Source: Actinomycetota bacterium (GTDB lineage Bacteria > Actinomycetota > Actinomycetes > Propionibacteriales > Propionibacteriaceae). Taken from it: a DNA stretch of 64,000 bases. The stretch lies in NCBI GenBank assembly GCA_020161795.1, contig JAIUOR010000001.1, positions 1-64,000 on the forward strand. Direction: 5' to 3'. The stretch's first letter is position 1; each line of letters begins with the position of its first letter. The translations under genes and the position numbers were made by a program. The notes beneath the pieces are model-generated. The model saw only the letters and a program-made list of their open reading frames with translations, had not been told where the DNA came from and made no database searches. Shown here in pieces: positions 1 through 7,104 of this stretch.

Positions 1-139
1 CAGTGAAGCGATCAACGGCCGGCTCGAACACCTCCGCGGGTCCGCCCTCGGCTTCCGGAACCTCACCAACTACATCGCCCGCAGCCTGCTCGAGACCGGA
101 GGATTCAGACCCCACCTACACCCTCAAATCGGATGAGCC
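1..139 (+). mobile_element. Right end of an ISL3-type insertion sequence (partial)
   Basis: The element enters from the left window edge and contains the C-terminus of an ISL3-like transposase. In many actinobacterial ISL3 elements the transposase stop lies inside the right terminal inverted repeat, which ends in GAGCC. Here the sequence after the last sense codons, TCAAATCGGATGAGCC, fits that pattern, so the element probably ends near base 139. The left end and any target duplication lie outside the window. Confidence 0.6.
2..136 (+). CDS. ISL3 family transposase, C-terminal fragment
   Basis: Only the last 44 residues are visible, reading SEAINGRLEHLRG at the start and ending GGFRPHLHPQIG before TGA. 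This matches the conserved C-terminal tail of ISL3-family DDE transposases (EAxNGRLEHLRGxALGFRNxxxY). It is truncated by the window start, so it cannot be judged whether the full gene is intact. The reading frame is open throughout what is seen. Confidence 0.75.
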   Translation, partial: SEAINGRLEHLRGSALGFRNLTNYIARSLLETGGFRPHLHPQIG

Positions 140-222
140 GGAATTTGGGGTGCATGAGATTTGCGTTTGATCCACATCGGTCGGAGCACTTCCCTAGGCT
201 GCCAATCAGGGGAAGGGGACTC

Positions 223-1488
223 ATGAACAAGGAATCTCGGGCTGCCAGGCGCGGCCTCGTCCGATTGGCTCGAACGCTGCTCGCGGGGATGATGGCGATG
301 GCACTCAGCCTCGGCCTGCTGACGGCTACTGCGACACCCGCACACGCACGGACTGTGACATTTCCCGACACGGCCCTCGCGCGCTGTGTCGAGGACACGC
401 TCTACGCGGACAGTCGGGTATTCACGACCGAGGAGCTGGCGTCGATCGAACAGCTGTGGTGTGGGTTCGAGGGGGTCGTCGATCTATCGGGGATCGAGTG
501 GCTCACCAACGTCACCGAGATCGATCTGTCGGGTAACAACATCGTCGACCTCAGGCCGATGGTGGATCTCGACCAACTGGAGGTCTTGGACCTCGCCTAC
601 AACCGTATTCGCGACGTTTCTCCGCTGAAGGGGCTTTCCTCGCTCCAGAAGCTCGACATCTCCGGCAACCACATCGGGCGGCTGGGGCCGTTGGCGAGCC
701 TTCCCGACCTCACGGCGCTGAATGCCTCCGGTCAGCAGATCGACCTGCGAATCCCGATCGGTGTGGCAACCGAACTGCCGTTCGGCTCCGTGGACGGCGA
801 TACTTCCTTCGAGGGCTACTACAGCAAGAAGCTCAAGCTCAAGGGCTGGAAGATCACCGCGAAGACCGCCGGGAGTTACGAAGTCAATGTCATAGCGGTC
901 GGAGTGTCCTACGACTTCGACATAGCCTTCGATGTCACCGCCTACAAGGCGAAGAACCTCAAGGCGGCAACCCCGAAGATCAAGGGGTCGGCAAGGGTCG
1001 GATCCACGCTCACCGCGTCCATGGGCACCTGGAAACCGCAGCCGACCAAGGTCAGCTACCAGTGGTACCGCTCTGGAAAGAAGATCAAGAAAGCCACCCA
1101 GCCGACCTATACGCTCACGAAGGCCGACAAGGGAAAGAAGATCACCGTCAAGGTCACCGGCCGGAAGGACGAGTACAAGGCCACGACCAAGACCTCCAAG
1201 GCCACGAAGGTCAAGGCGGGTCTGCTGAAGAGCGTCACACCGACGATCACCGGAACCGCGCAGGTAGGGCAGCCGCTGACCGTGCACGTCGAGCCCTGGG
1301 GGCCGGCCAAGGTGACGCTGAGCTATCAGTGGTACCGCTCCGGCAAGAAGATCAAGAAGGCCACCAAGTCGACGTACACCCTCACGAAGGCCGACAAAGG
1401 AAAGAAGATCACCGTCAAGGTGACCGGGAAGAAGTCCGGCTACACGACCAAGACGGTGGGCTCCAAGCCAGCGGTCACCGTGGGCTGA
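223..1488 (+). CDS. Secreted leucine-rich-repeat protein with two Ig-like repeats
   Basis: This 421-residue protein starts at an ATG preceded by AGGGGAAGGGG. Residues 1-45 form a Sec signal peptide: basic n-region, hydrophobic core, then TPAHA. Residues about 88-173 hold four internalin-like leucine-rich repeats (LSGNNIVDL, LAYNRIRDV, ISGNHIGRL). A linker domain follows, then two lysine-rich repeats (about 251-330 and 340-421) with the motif YQWYRSGKKIKKAT and YTLTKADKGKKITVKVTG. Repeats of this type are common in actinobacterial cell-surface proteins. There is no LPXTG anchor, so it is probably released or held by charge. A role in adhesion is inferred. The gene lies just after an IS end. 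Confidence 0.8.
   Translation: MNKESRAARRGLVRLARTLLAGMMAMALSLGLLTATATPAHARTVTFPDTALARCVEDTLYADSRVFTTEELASIEQLWCGFEGVVDLSGIEWLTNVTEIDLSGNNIVDLRPMVDLDQLEVLDLAYNRIRDVSPLKGLSSLQKLDISGNHIGRLGPLASLPDLTALNASGQQIDLRIPIGVATELPFGSVDGDTSFEGYYSKKLKLKGWKITAKTAGSYEVNVIAVGVSYDFDIAFDVTAYKAKNLKAATPKIKGSARVGSTLTASMGTWKPQPTKVSYQWYRSGKKIKKATQPTYTLTKADKGKKITVKVTGRKDEYKATTKTSKATKVKAGLLKSVTPTITGTAQVGQPLTVHVEPWGPAKVTLSYQWYRSGKKIKKATKSTYTLTKADKGKKITVKVTGKKSGYTTKTVGSKPAVTVG
973..1425 (+). repeat. Two tandem Ig-like coding repeats, 267-bp period
   Basis: The segment around 1051-1160 recurs almost unchanged around 1318-1427, an offset of 267 bp or 89 codons. Both code for the YQWYR...YTLTKADKGKKITVKV block. The high DNA similarity suggests recent duplication. 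A diverged pair of the same repeat occurs in the RCC1 protein at 62489. Confidence 0.75.
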
Positions 1489-1500
1489 CCACCACAGGAC

Positions 1501-1541
1501 GCCGCCGCCCGGTCGACTGACATGAACCGACCGGGGGCGGC
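1501..1541 (+). terminator. Hairpin after the LRR gene
   Basis: GCCGCC-g-CCCGGTCG at 1501-1515 pairs with CGACCGGGGGCGGC at 1528-1541, giving a 14-bp stem with one bulged G and a 12-base loop. TGTTT follows. It sits 12 bases after the stop codon, so it probably ends that transcript and may also serve the convergent lipoprotein gene. Confidence 0.7.
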
Positions 1542-1597
1542 GTGTTTCGCTGGCGCCCCTGATCTGAGTGCCTACAGCCATATTGAGCGCTGACCTG

Positions 1598-2665
1598 TTA
1601 GGCCGAGCGGCGATAGACGCGGACCGCGTCGGAGTCGATCACCATGAGCCAGGGACGATGATCCCCGAGCCGCACGCCCAGCCGCAGCCCGTCGGCGGGA
1701 TCGGCCGGACTGCTGAGCGGTCCGACGGTTTCGACGATGCCGCGCCCGTTCGAGTCGACGCGGACGAACCCCACGGCATCGACCATCTCCCCGGCGGAGT
1801 CCTCGACGATGCCGCTGATCAGCAGGTTCAGCACGCCGTCGATGCCGTCCGTCGCCTCGAGGCTCAGGTACACCGTGGACGATTCCCGTCCGGCCATCAT
1901 CACCGGCAGGTTGAGGTCGACGCCCGGCCGAGTGAGTTCGATGCGCCCCGCGCCGATGGTGAGCTTGTAGCCCGTGATCGCTTGCCCGGCGAACGCGTCC
2001 CTGGGCGTGAGGGTGCCGGTCCGCGGATCGACTCCGACGATGCTGCCCTCCTCATCGAAGCCGTACAGGGTCGTGCCGTCGGTGACCTTGACGCCGACGA
2101 AGCCGGGCAGGGGCACCCGCGAGAAGCCGCCCTCGGGGGTGAGCAGGAGCATCCCGGGCTCGTCCGGGCTGGTGCTCTGCAGCACCACGGTCCCGTCGCC
2201 GAGCGCGAGGGGCATCGCCCACTGCACGTACTCGCCGCCCGCCAGGTACTGCTCGGGGATGGGAACCTCGCCCAGGTAGTCGCCGGTCTCCGAGTAGTGA
2301 GCGAGCCGGACGTGGGCGGTGTCGAGGAACCACCAGGTGCCGTCGTGTACCTGGGTGCCGTAGCTCGGCCCCCACTCCAGACCCTCCCCGCCCGGGGAGG
2401 TGCCGAGTTGGTGCGGGGCGTCCCCGTAGGGGAGCGTGAACAGTTCGCTCCAGGGAGCCTGGAACGAGCTGAGTTCGCCCAGCACGATCTCATCGAGTTC
2501 CGCGAACAGTTCCTCCGGTGGCGCTGGTGCGGTTGTTGGTGGCGAACTGACGGGTAGGGAGGCCGATGTGGATGGTGGGCTGGGCGGTGGCGTGGGGGTG
2601 GGTCCGGTCGCGCAGCCCACGCCGGCGAGGCTCAGTACCAGCCAGGCGATTGTCACTCGACGCAT
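1598..2665 (-). CDS. Lipoprotein of unknown function
   Basis: A 355-residue predicted lipoprotein. The N-terminus has a basic start, a hydrophobic stretch and the lipobox LAGVGC, with Cys18 as the lipidated residue, followed by a Thr/Pro/Ser-rich linker to about residue 55. The start chosen is the ATG at 2665 behind GTGGGGTGG; a GTG four codons upstream is an alternative. The mature part looks beta-rich, with repeated short strands such as GTQVHDGTWWFLDTAHVRLAHY, so a propeller-like fold is plausible. No family was recognised. It is convergent with the LRR gene and has no operon partner. Confidence 0.7.
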   Translation of the reverse strand: MRRVTIAWLVLSLAGVGCATGPTPTPPPSPPSTSASLPVSSPPTTAPAPPEELFAELDEIVLGELSSFQAPWSELFTLPYGDAPHQLGTSPGGEGLEWGPSYGTQVHDGTWWFLDTAHVRLAHYSETGDYLGEVPIPEQYLAGGEYVQWAMPLALGDGTVVLQSTSPDEPGMLLLTPEGGFSRVPLPGFVGVKVTDGTTLYGFDEEGSIVGVDPRTGTLTPRDAFAGQAITGYKLTIGAGRIELTRPGVDLNLPVMMAGRESSTVYLSLEATDGIDGVLNLLISGIVEDSAGEMVDAVGFVRVDSNGRGIVETVGPLSSPADPADGLRLGVRLGDHRPWLMVIDSDAVRVYRRSA

Positions 2666-2905
2666 CGGCCACCCCACGGTGTTGCGTGACCTGTGGGCCG
2701 GTCACCTGGGGCCACCGTAGCCCGGTTGGCGGTTCGTCCAGAAGGGGCAAGTCTTCGCCCGCCGCCAGGGGGTCTCGGCGAGGGAAGTGAAGTTGCCGGT
2801 CGGGTTGCGGTACGCCTAGCGACCAGTCGGTGAAGCACGACTGCTGCACCGATTGAATGTCGCTGGGTCTTGCTTCAGGTGCTGACCAGGGGTGAGGGTT
2901 GTTCG

Positions 2906-3334
2906 ATGAATCCGAAATTCTCCGTCACCATGGACGCCGTGGATCCGCTGGCGCTCGGCGAGTTCTGGGCGGTGGCGCTGGGCTACGTCCGCGAATCACC
3001 GCCCGCCCCGTACCAGACCTGGGATGAGGCACTGGTCGGCTGGGGGCTGCCGCCCGAGCGCTGGAATGATGCGAACGCCATCGTGGATCCCGACGGCTTG
3101 GGACCCCGGATCTTCATTCAGAAGGTTCCCGAGCCGAAGGTGGCGAAGAACCGCGTCCACCTCGATGTGCGGGTGTCGACCTCCCGGGAGAACAAGGACC
3201 CGGCCGCGCTGCAGGCCAAGGCCGATCAGCTCATCGCTGCCGGAGCGACTCAGATCGAGGTCTTTGACGATGAGTTCACCGGTCACTGGATCGTGATGGA
3301 GGATCCCGAAGGCAACGAGTTCTGCATCGTGTAG
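2906..3334 (+). CDS. Glyoxalase/VOC-fold protein
   Basis: A 142-residue single-gene unit. It has the beta-alpha-beta-beta-beta pattern of the vicinal oxygen chelate fold: an N-terminal strand (KFSVTMDAVDPLALGEFWAV), then RVHLDVRV, and the terminal MEDPEGNEFCIV typical of actinobacterial glyoxalase-like proteins (DPEGNEFC). The start is the ATG at 2906, with GGTGAGGG upstream; the frame is open 12 codons further. Substrate cannot be read from the sequence. Many relatives are uncharacterised or act on small electrophiles. Confidence 0.75.
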   Translation: MNPKFSVTMDAVDPLALGEFWAVALGYVRESPPAPYQTWDEALVGWGLPPERWNDANAIVDPDGLGPRIFIQKVPEPKVAKNRVHLDVRVSTSRENKDPAALQAKADQLIAAGATQIEVFDDEFTGHWIVMEDPEGNEFCIV

Positions 3335-3381
3335 AGGGTGGCCCGTGCACTCCCACCGCGGCTGACGGTCTTCCGTCTGGC

Positions 3382-3741
3382 TTACGACAGGAGGGCCAGG
3401 ACGACACGGTCGGCGATCCAGAGCGCGACGCCGATCGCGGCCGGGATGCCGAGCCCCATCAGGAAGAGGCCGACGCCAGTGCCGACGAAGACCGCCGCCT
3501 CGAGCCCGAGCACGGCGGGCCAGGGCAGGGCGACGGCCGCCTTGGGGGAGAGGAACAGGCCCCAGAAGGTGGCGACCGCGAGAACGGCGACGATCGCCGC
3601 GGGCCAGCGCCACCAGCCCGGCACGAGGCTGAAGGTGAGGATCGCGACTCCGGCCAGCAGGGCGAGTTCGAGCAGGAACCGTATCGTCAGGGCTGTGGCC
3701 AACGCGGCAGACGCACCTTCGATGAGTCTGGTGCCGCTCAT
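3382..3741 (-). CDS. YrdB-like (DUF2568) four-helix membrane protein
   Basis: A 119-residue membrane protein with about four hydrophobic helices: LTIRFLLELALLAGVAILTF, WPAAIVAVLAVATFWGLFL, LEAAVFVGTGVGLFLMGL and a last one near the C-terminus. The GLFLSPKAA block and overall layout match the YrdB/DUF2568 family, whose function is unknown. Its start overlaps the end of the TetR gene by four bases, so it is the last gene of a hydrolase-TetR-membrane protein operon. Confidence 0.75.
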   Translation of the reverse strand: MSGTRLIEGASAALATALTIRFLLELALLAGVAILTFSLVPGWWRWPAAIVAVLAVATFWGLFLSPKAAVALPWPAVLGLEAAVFVGTGVGLFLMGLGIPAAIGVALWIADRVVLALLS

Positions 3742-4301
3742 GACGACCAGCCGGTGAGCATGGTGTCGAGGCTTGCGACGATCCGCGCGAAGGTCAGGTC
3801 GACGTCACGCGGTTGCTTGAAGCCGCCAGCTTGTTCCAGGGCGACGAAGCCGTGCAGGGTGCTGCGGAGCAGGCGGATCGCGTCGGTCAGGTCATCGCCG
3901 GTCAGCCGGTAGGCACGTAGCGCGGAGGCGATCACCGCGATCAGCCCGTCGGCGACTGCCTGGCCGTCCGCATCTTCGGGGTCGGGGGCGATCTGCAGCG
4001 CCGCGTACCGTCCCGGATGCTCGGCGCCCCATACCCGCAGGCTGGTGGCGAGCGCGGTCAGCGCATCGGCGCCCGAGAGCCCCGCGCACGCGGCCGAGAG
4101 GACCGCGGCGGCCTCCCGGGCCGCCTGCTGACCGATCGCGCTGCGCAGATCGTCGAGGTCGGTGACATGCCGATAGACGCCCGGCGGGGCGATCCCCAGC
4201 GCCCGGCCCAGCTTCGTGATCGTCAGTTGGTCGAGCCCGGTCTCATCAGCCAGGGACGCCGCCCGTGCGACAACCGTGCTGCGGGTGAGACGTTCAGCCA
4301 T
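3738..4301 (-). CDS. TetR-family transcriptional regulator
   Basis: A 187-residue regulator. The N-terminal helix-turn-helix reads LTITKLGRALGIAPPGVYRHV at about residues 20-40, and the C-terminal ligand domain contains conserved-looking ADGLIAVIASALRAY and LRSTLHGFVALEQAGGF segments like those of the TetR C-terminal WHG group. The ATG at 4301 was chosen because the domain begins there; the open frame continues upstream only as overlap with the hydrolase gene. It overlaps the hydrolase by 8 bases and the DUF2568 gene by 4, so the three are co-translated. The palindrome at 5113-5131 before the operon is its likely operator. Confidence 0.85.
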   Translation of the reverse strand: MAERLTRSTVVARAASLADETGLDQLTITKLGRALGIAPPGVYRHVTDLDDLRSAIGQQAAREAAAVLSAACAGLSGADALTALATSLRVWGAEHPGRYAALQIAPDPEDADGQAVADGLIAVIASALRAYRLTGDDLTDAIRLLRSTLHGFVALEQAGGFKQPRDVDLTFARIVASLDTMLTGWSS

Positions 4302-5073
4302 GCGACACCTGCTCGTGCTCGCGTCCGGCGCCGAGGGACGGCAGCATCGCGTCCAGCACCTCGGCGGCCTGCTCGGCCATGGGGTAGTGGCCGGCACCGG
4401 CGATCATCCGGTACTCGCCGTTCAGCGCCCCGGCGACCCAGGTGGCCTCGGCCTGCGGGTCAGGGAAGTCACGATCGCGGTCGCCCATCACGACCAGGGT
4501 CGGGGCCGCCACGCTCGGCAGCGCGGCCTCCGCCGGCGCATGGGACGTCCGCGCCGTTGCCTGGAACGCAGCCCACCGGCCCGGACGCCGCAGCAGCGCG
4601 AGTGCCCGGGTCGCATGCTCGTCGTGGTCGGCGGGCCGTCGTTGCCCGAACAGCGAGCCGTAGTACGTCCGCCACACCGCCGGACCCCACGGACGGGCAA
4701 GCAGCACCCGCAGGAGCCAGCGAGTCGGGGCCGACCCGTGATCCCGCACGAACGGGCCAATCAGCGCCAGGCGATCCACCGCCTCGGGACGCTCCGCAGC
4801 AGCGAGCACGGCGGCCGCCGCGCCCATGGAGTTCCCGACGATGGTCGCCGGCCCACCGCCGAGCGCGTCGATCACCGCGAGAACGTCCCCGGCCGCGGCC
4901 GGGTCGTCGTACGCATCGAACCGGACCGAGCTGTCGCCATGCCCGCGCAGATCCATCACCGCGACCCGGTACCCGGCCGCGACCAGCCCGGGCACGAGGT
5001 GCCGGAACGATGCCCGCGACTCGCCCATCCCCGGTACGCACACCACCAGCGGCCCGGCCCCCTCGGCCGTCAC
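4294..5073 (-). CDS. Alpha/beta hydrolase
   Basis: A 259-residue cytosolic alpha/beta-hydrolase. The nucleophile elbow is GNSMG with Ser82, the acid is in GDRDRD (about Asp197-199), and the base is His228 in AGAGHYPM. The oxyanion region VCVPGMGES and the DLRGHGDS motif are also in place. The GTG at 5073 is taken as start because GGGGCAGG lies 8-10 bases upstream and other frames close. It is the first gene of the operon with TetR and DUF2568. The substrate is unknown; co-regulation by TetR suggests esters or a xenobiotic. Confidence 0.8.
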   Translation of the reverse strand: MTAEGAGPLVVCVPGMGESRASFRHLVPGLVAAGYRVAVMDLRGHGDSSVRFDAYDDPAAAGDVLAVIDALGGGPATIVGNSMGAAAAVLAAAERPEAVDRLALIGPFVRDHGSAPTRWLLRVLLARPWGPAVWRTYYGSLFGQRRPADHDEHATRALALLRRPGRWAAFQATARTSHAPAEAALPSVAAPTLVVMGDRDRDFPDPQAEATWVAGALNGEYRMIAGAGHYPMAEQAAEVLDAMLPSLGAGREHEQVSHG

Positions 5074-5112
5074 CGCGATCCTGCCCCGCCTCGTCCCACC
5101 ATGACCATCGTC

Positions 5113-5146
5113 ATGTTACGAAGCATAACATAGAATTACGGAGCAT
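5113..5146. promoter_or_regulatory. Likely TetR operator with an added direct half-site
   Basis: ATGTTA-CGAAGCA-TAACAT at 5113-5131 is an inverted repeat with 6-bp arms. The core TTACGAAGCAT (5116-5126) recurs as TTACGGAGCAT at 5136-5146, exactly 20 bp away, about two helical turns. It lies about 40 bp upstream of the hydrolase start, where an autoregulating TetR would bind. Confidence 0.65.
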
Positions 5147-5209
5147 TGCAGAGCCGGATCGCCGACACGTAGTTGAGCCATGGTCGGCAGGTGTGCGGGA
5201 ACAGCGAGG

Positions 5210-5630
5210 CTAGCCGGCCAGAAGCACGTCGATCCGGGTGCGGAGGACGGGCTCCGGCTGAGCGCCGACCATCCGGGCGATCGTCGCGCCGTCGCGAAGC
5301 ATGACCAGCGTCAGAATGCTGCTGGCATCGAACCGGGCTGCCGTGCCCGGGTTGTCGTCGTTCACCTTCACCACCTTGACCTTTCCGGCGTACCGGGCGG
5401 CGAGGCGTTCCAGGATGGGTGCGACCATGCGGCAGGCCCGCACCACGGCGCCCAGAGATCAACCAGGCCGAGGTGGCCGGCGCTCACGCAGCGGCGAAGT
5501 CGGCGTCGCCGGCATCGACCAGCCAGGGCAGCGGAGCGTGACAGGACGCGCACTGCGGCCGTCCCTTCGAGGCGACCGGAACGCGGTTCTTCGTGTCAAG
5601 TTAAGGACACGCGACAACGCGGGAACTCAT
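5210..5630 (-). pseudogene. trxC: Decayed thioredoxin 2 (TrxC-like) gene
   Basis: Read from the ATG at 5630, the frame begins MSSRVVACP and then hits TAA at 5601-5603, where TrxC proteins have a zinc-ribbon CPxCGxxN. The sequence continues as KNRVPVASKG and a second zinc pair, CASCHAPL. A one-base loss after FAAA shifts the frame before SAGHLGLVDLWAPWCGP, and a second one-base loss inside the active-site motif shifts again before CRMVAPILERLAARY. The C-terminal 78 residues are open, but the usual cis-proline (IPT) is replaced by ILT. Three independent lesions argue for a true pseudogene rather than a sequencing slip. Confidence 0.8.
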
Positions 5631-5655
5631 GCTGCAAACCCCCCGCGGGGGTTCT

Positions 5656-6030
5656 TCACCCGCCCTGCGAGGCTGACCAGTTGGCCAGACAGAACGGATG
5701 CCCTGCCGGGTCGAGCAGCACCCGCCAGGTCGCGCCCGGCTGGAAGTCCGGAACGGTGGCCCCGAGTTCCACCGCCCGCGCTTCCGCCGCCGGTATGTCC
5801 GCTGTGTCGAGATCGAGGTGGAACTGCTTGAGCCCGGAGTCGGGCCACTGCGGAGGCTGGTAGTCGTCGATCCGCCCGAACCCGAGGGCGGCGCCCTCCC
5901 CGTTGCTCAGCATCACCGCTTCGTCGGAGTCATACGTCACCTCCCAGCCCAACAGGTCGCGATAGAACCCGCCCAGCGCCCGCGGATCAGCGCAGTCGAT
6001 GGTGAACATGGCTATTCGCACTGTCGTCAT
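5656..6030 (-). CDS. Glyoxalase/VOC-fold protein
   Basis: A 124-residue VOC-fold protein beginning MTTVRIAMFTIDCADPRALGG, with FYRDLLGW, the central QFHLDLDTADI strand and the closing LLDPAGHPFCL that are standard in this family. It is not operon-linked: the trxC pseudogene lies just downstream on the same strand and a plus-strand fragment begins just upstream. It may act as a metal-dependent lyase, dioxygenase or binding protein; nothing in the context decides which. Confidence 0.75.
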   Translation of the reverse strand: MTTVRIAMFTIDCADPRALGGFYRDLLGWEVTYDSDEAVMLSNGEGAALGFGRIDDYQPPQWPDSGLKQFHLDLDTADIPAAEARAVELGATVPDFQPGATWRVLLDPAGHPFCLANWSASQGG

Positions 6031-6043
6031 GCACCCAGGTTAG

Positions 6044-6211
6044 GCCGCACGCTCGCTGCTGCCGATCGGCGTGGACGGGGGTGCCCGTTCGGAGCACTTC
6101 GCGCCGCTGGCCTCGCTGGGCGTCACCTCGGTGGTGGTCGGCCGGGCGCTGTTTCGACCCACAACGAGAAGACGCGCCGCCGGCGCCGAAGATGGAGGTA
6201 GTTCGCGATGA
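6044..6211 (+). pseudogene. C-terminal remnant of a pentose-phosphate-epimerase-like barrel
   Basis: After an in-frame TAG at 6041-6043 the frame reads LLPIGVDGGARSEHFAPLAS then LGVTSVVVGRALF and runs to TGA at 6209-6211. The VDGG...VVGRALF pattern matches strands 7 and 8 with the phosphate-binding loops of ribulose-phosphate 3-epimerase-like TIM barrels. The rest of such a gene is absent upstream, where a VOC gene lies on the other strand. It directly precedes and overlaps the hexulose-phosphate synthase start, so it may be the tail of a lost operon partner. Confidence 0.5.
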
Positions 6212-6846
6212 AGCTGCAGGTGGCCATCGATCTGCTGGACAAGGAATCCGCCCTGCGCCTGGCCGACGCGGTTCGGCCGTACGCCGACATCATCGAGATC
6301 GGGACCCCTTTGATCAAGAGCGAAGGACTCGAGATCGTCCGGGCCGCGAAGCGGGCCTTCCCCGAGATCCCGCTTCTCGCCGACATGAAGACGGCCGACA
6401 CCGGCGAGCTGGAGACGCGCCTCGCCCTGGACGCCGGAGCCGACCTCGTCGGCGTGCTGGGCACCGCCGGCGATGCCACCATCCGCGGCGCGATCGAGGC
6501 AGCCAAGGCGCGCGGCAAGGCCGTGGTGGTCGACCTGATCAGCGTTCCCGACAAGATCGCCCGGGCGCGGGAGGTTCTCGACTTCGGCGCGGAGCTGGTG
6601 GAATTCCATTCCAGCGCGGACGACCGGACCGGTGCGCAGTTCCAGGATCTGCTCGACGAGGCGGCGCGCTCCGGCGTCCCGTTCTCCTTCGCCAGCGGGA
6701 TCGACACCTCCACGATCGCGGCGGTCCGAGCGGCCGGGGCGCAGGTGGCCGTCATCGGTGGCGCCATCTACCAATCCGCTGATCCCGCTGCGACGATCCG
6801 GGAGTTGAGGAGCGTCGCCGGTCTCAGCGAGTACCGCTCCGCCTGA
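6208..6846 (+). CDS. hxlA: 3-hexulose-6-phosphate synthase
   Basis: A 212-residue single-domain TIM barrel of the OMP-decarboxylase superfamily. Residues 59-64 read DMKTAD, the DxKxxD metal and catalytic motif, and IGTPLIKSEG, GVLGTAGDATI and the terminal VIGGAIYQSADPAA match hexulose-6-phosphate synthases. The enzyme condenses formaldehyde with ribulose 5-phosphate, or runs backward to make ribulose 5-phosphate. GGAGG lies 9 bases before the ATG. No 6-phospho-3-hexuloisomerase (hxlB) is next to it. The related 3-keto-L-gulonate-6-phosphate decarboxylase is the main alternative, but the overall sequence is closer to actinobacterial HPS. Confidence 0.75.
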   Translation: MKLQVAIDLLDKESALRLADAVRPYADIIEIGTPLIKSEGLEIVRAAKRAFPEIPLLADMKTADTGELETRLALDAGADLVGVLGTAGDATIRGAIEAAKARGKAVVVDLISVPDKIARAREVLDFGAELVEFHSSADDRTGAQFQDLLDEAARSGVPFSFASGIDTSTIAAVRAAGAQVAVIGGAIYQSADPAATIRELRSVAGLSEYRSA

Positions 6847-7104
6847 GCGGAACGGCTCTTCTGCCCTCACCGTTCCGCGGACGAACGCGGAGGGCTTCAG
6901 CCGGTGCGCGGGTGCGCGCGTCAGCGGTGGTCGTCACTCCCATGCCTGGTCAGGGGCTACTCACTGTTGAGTATTCCCACTGCCGCGCCGGGCGAGGAAC
7001 ATGGCCCTTGGGCCTGAAAGCGGCCCAGCGCAACCCAAGAAACGCGCATCCCTTCGCGACGCGTTCCCCTTTCCCTCCCGAATCCATCATTTCCCAGGAG
7101 ACAT

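Noticed and set aside
3364-3377. Hairpin GACGG/CCGTC between convergent genes as terminator
   Set aside because: A 5-bp stem is too short to support a call in this base composition.
6874-6891. Hairpin TCCGCG/CGCGGA after hxlA as terminator
   Set aside because: The stem is only 6 bp with no T-run, which is weak for a GC-rich genome.
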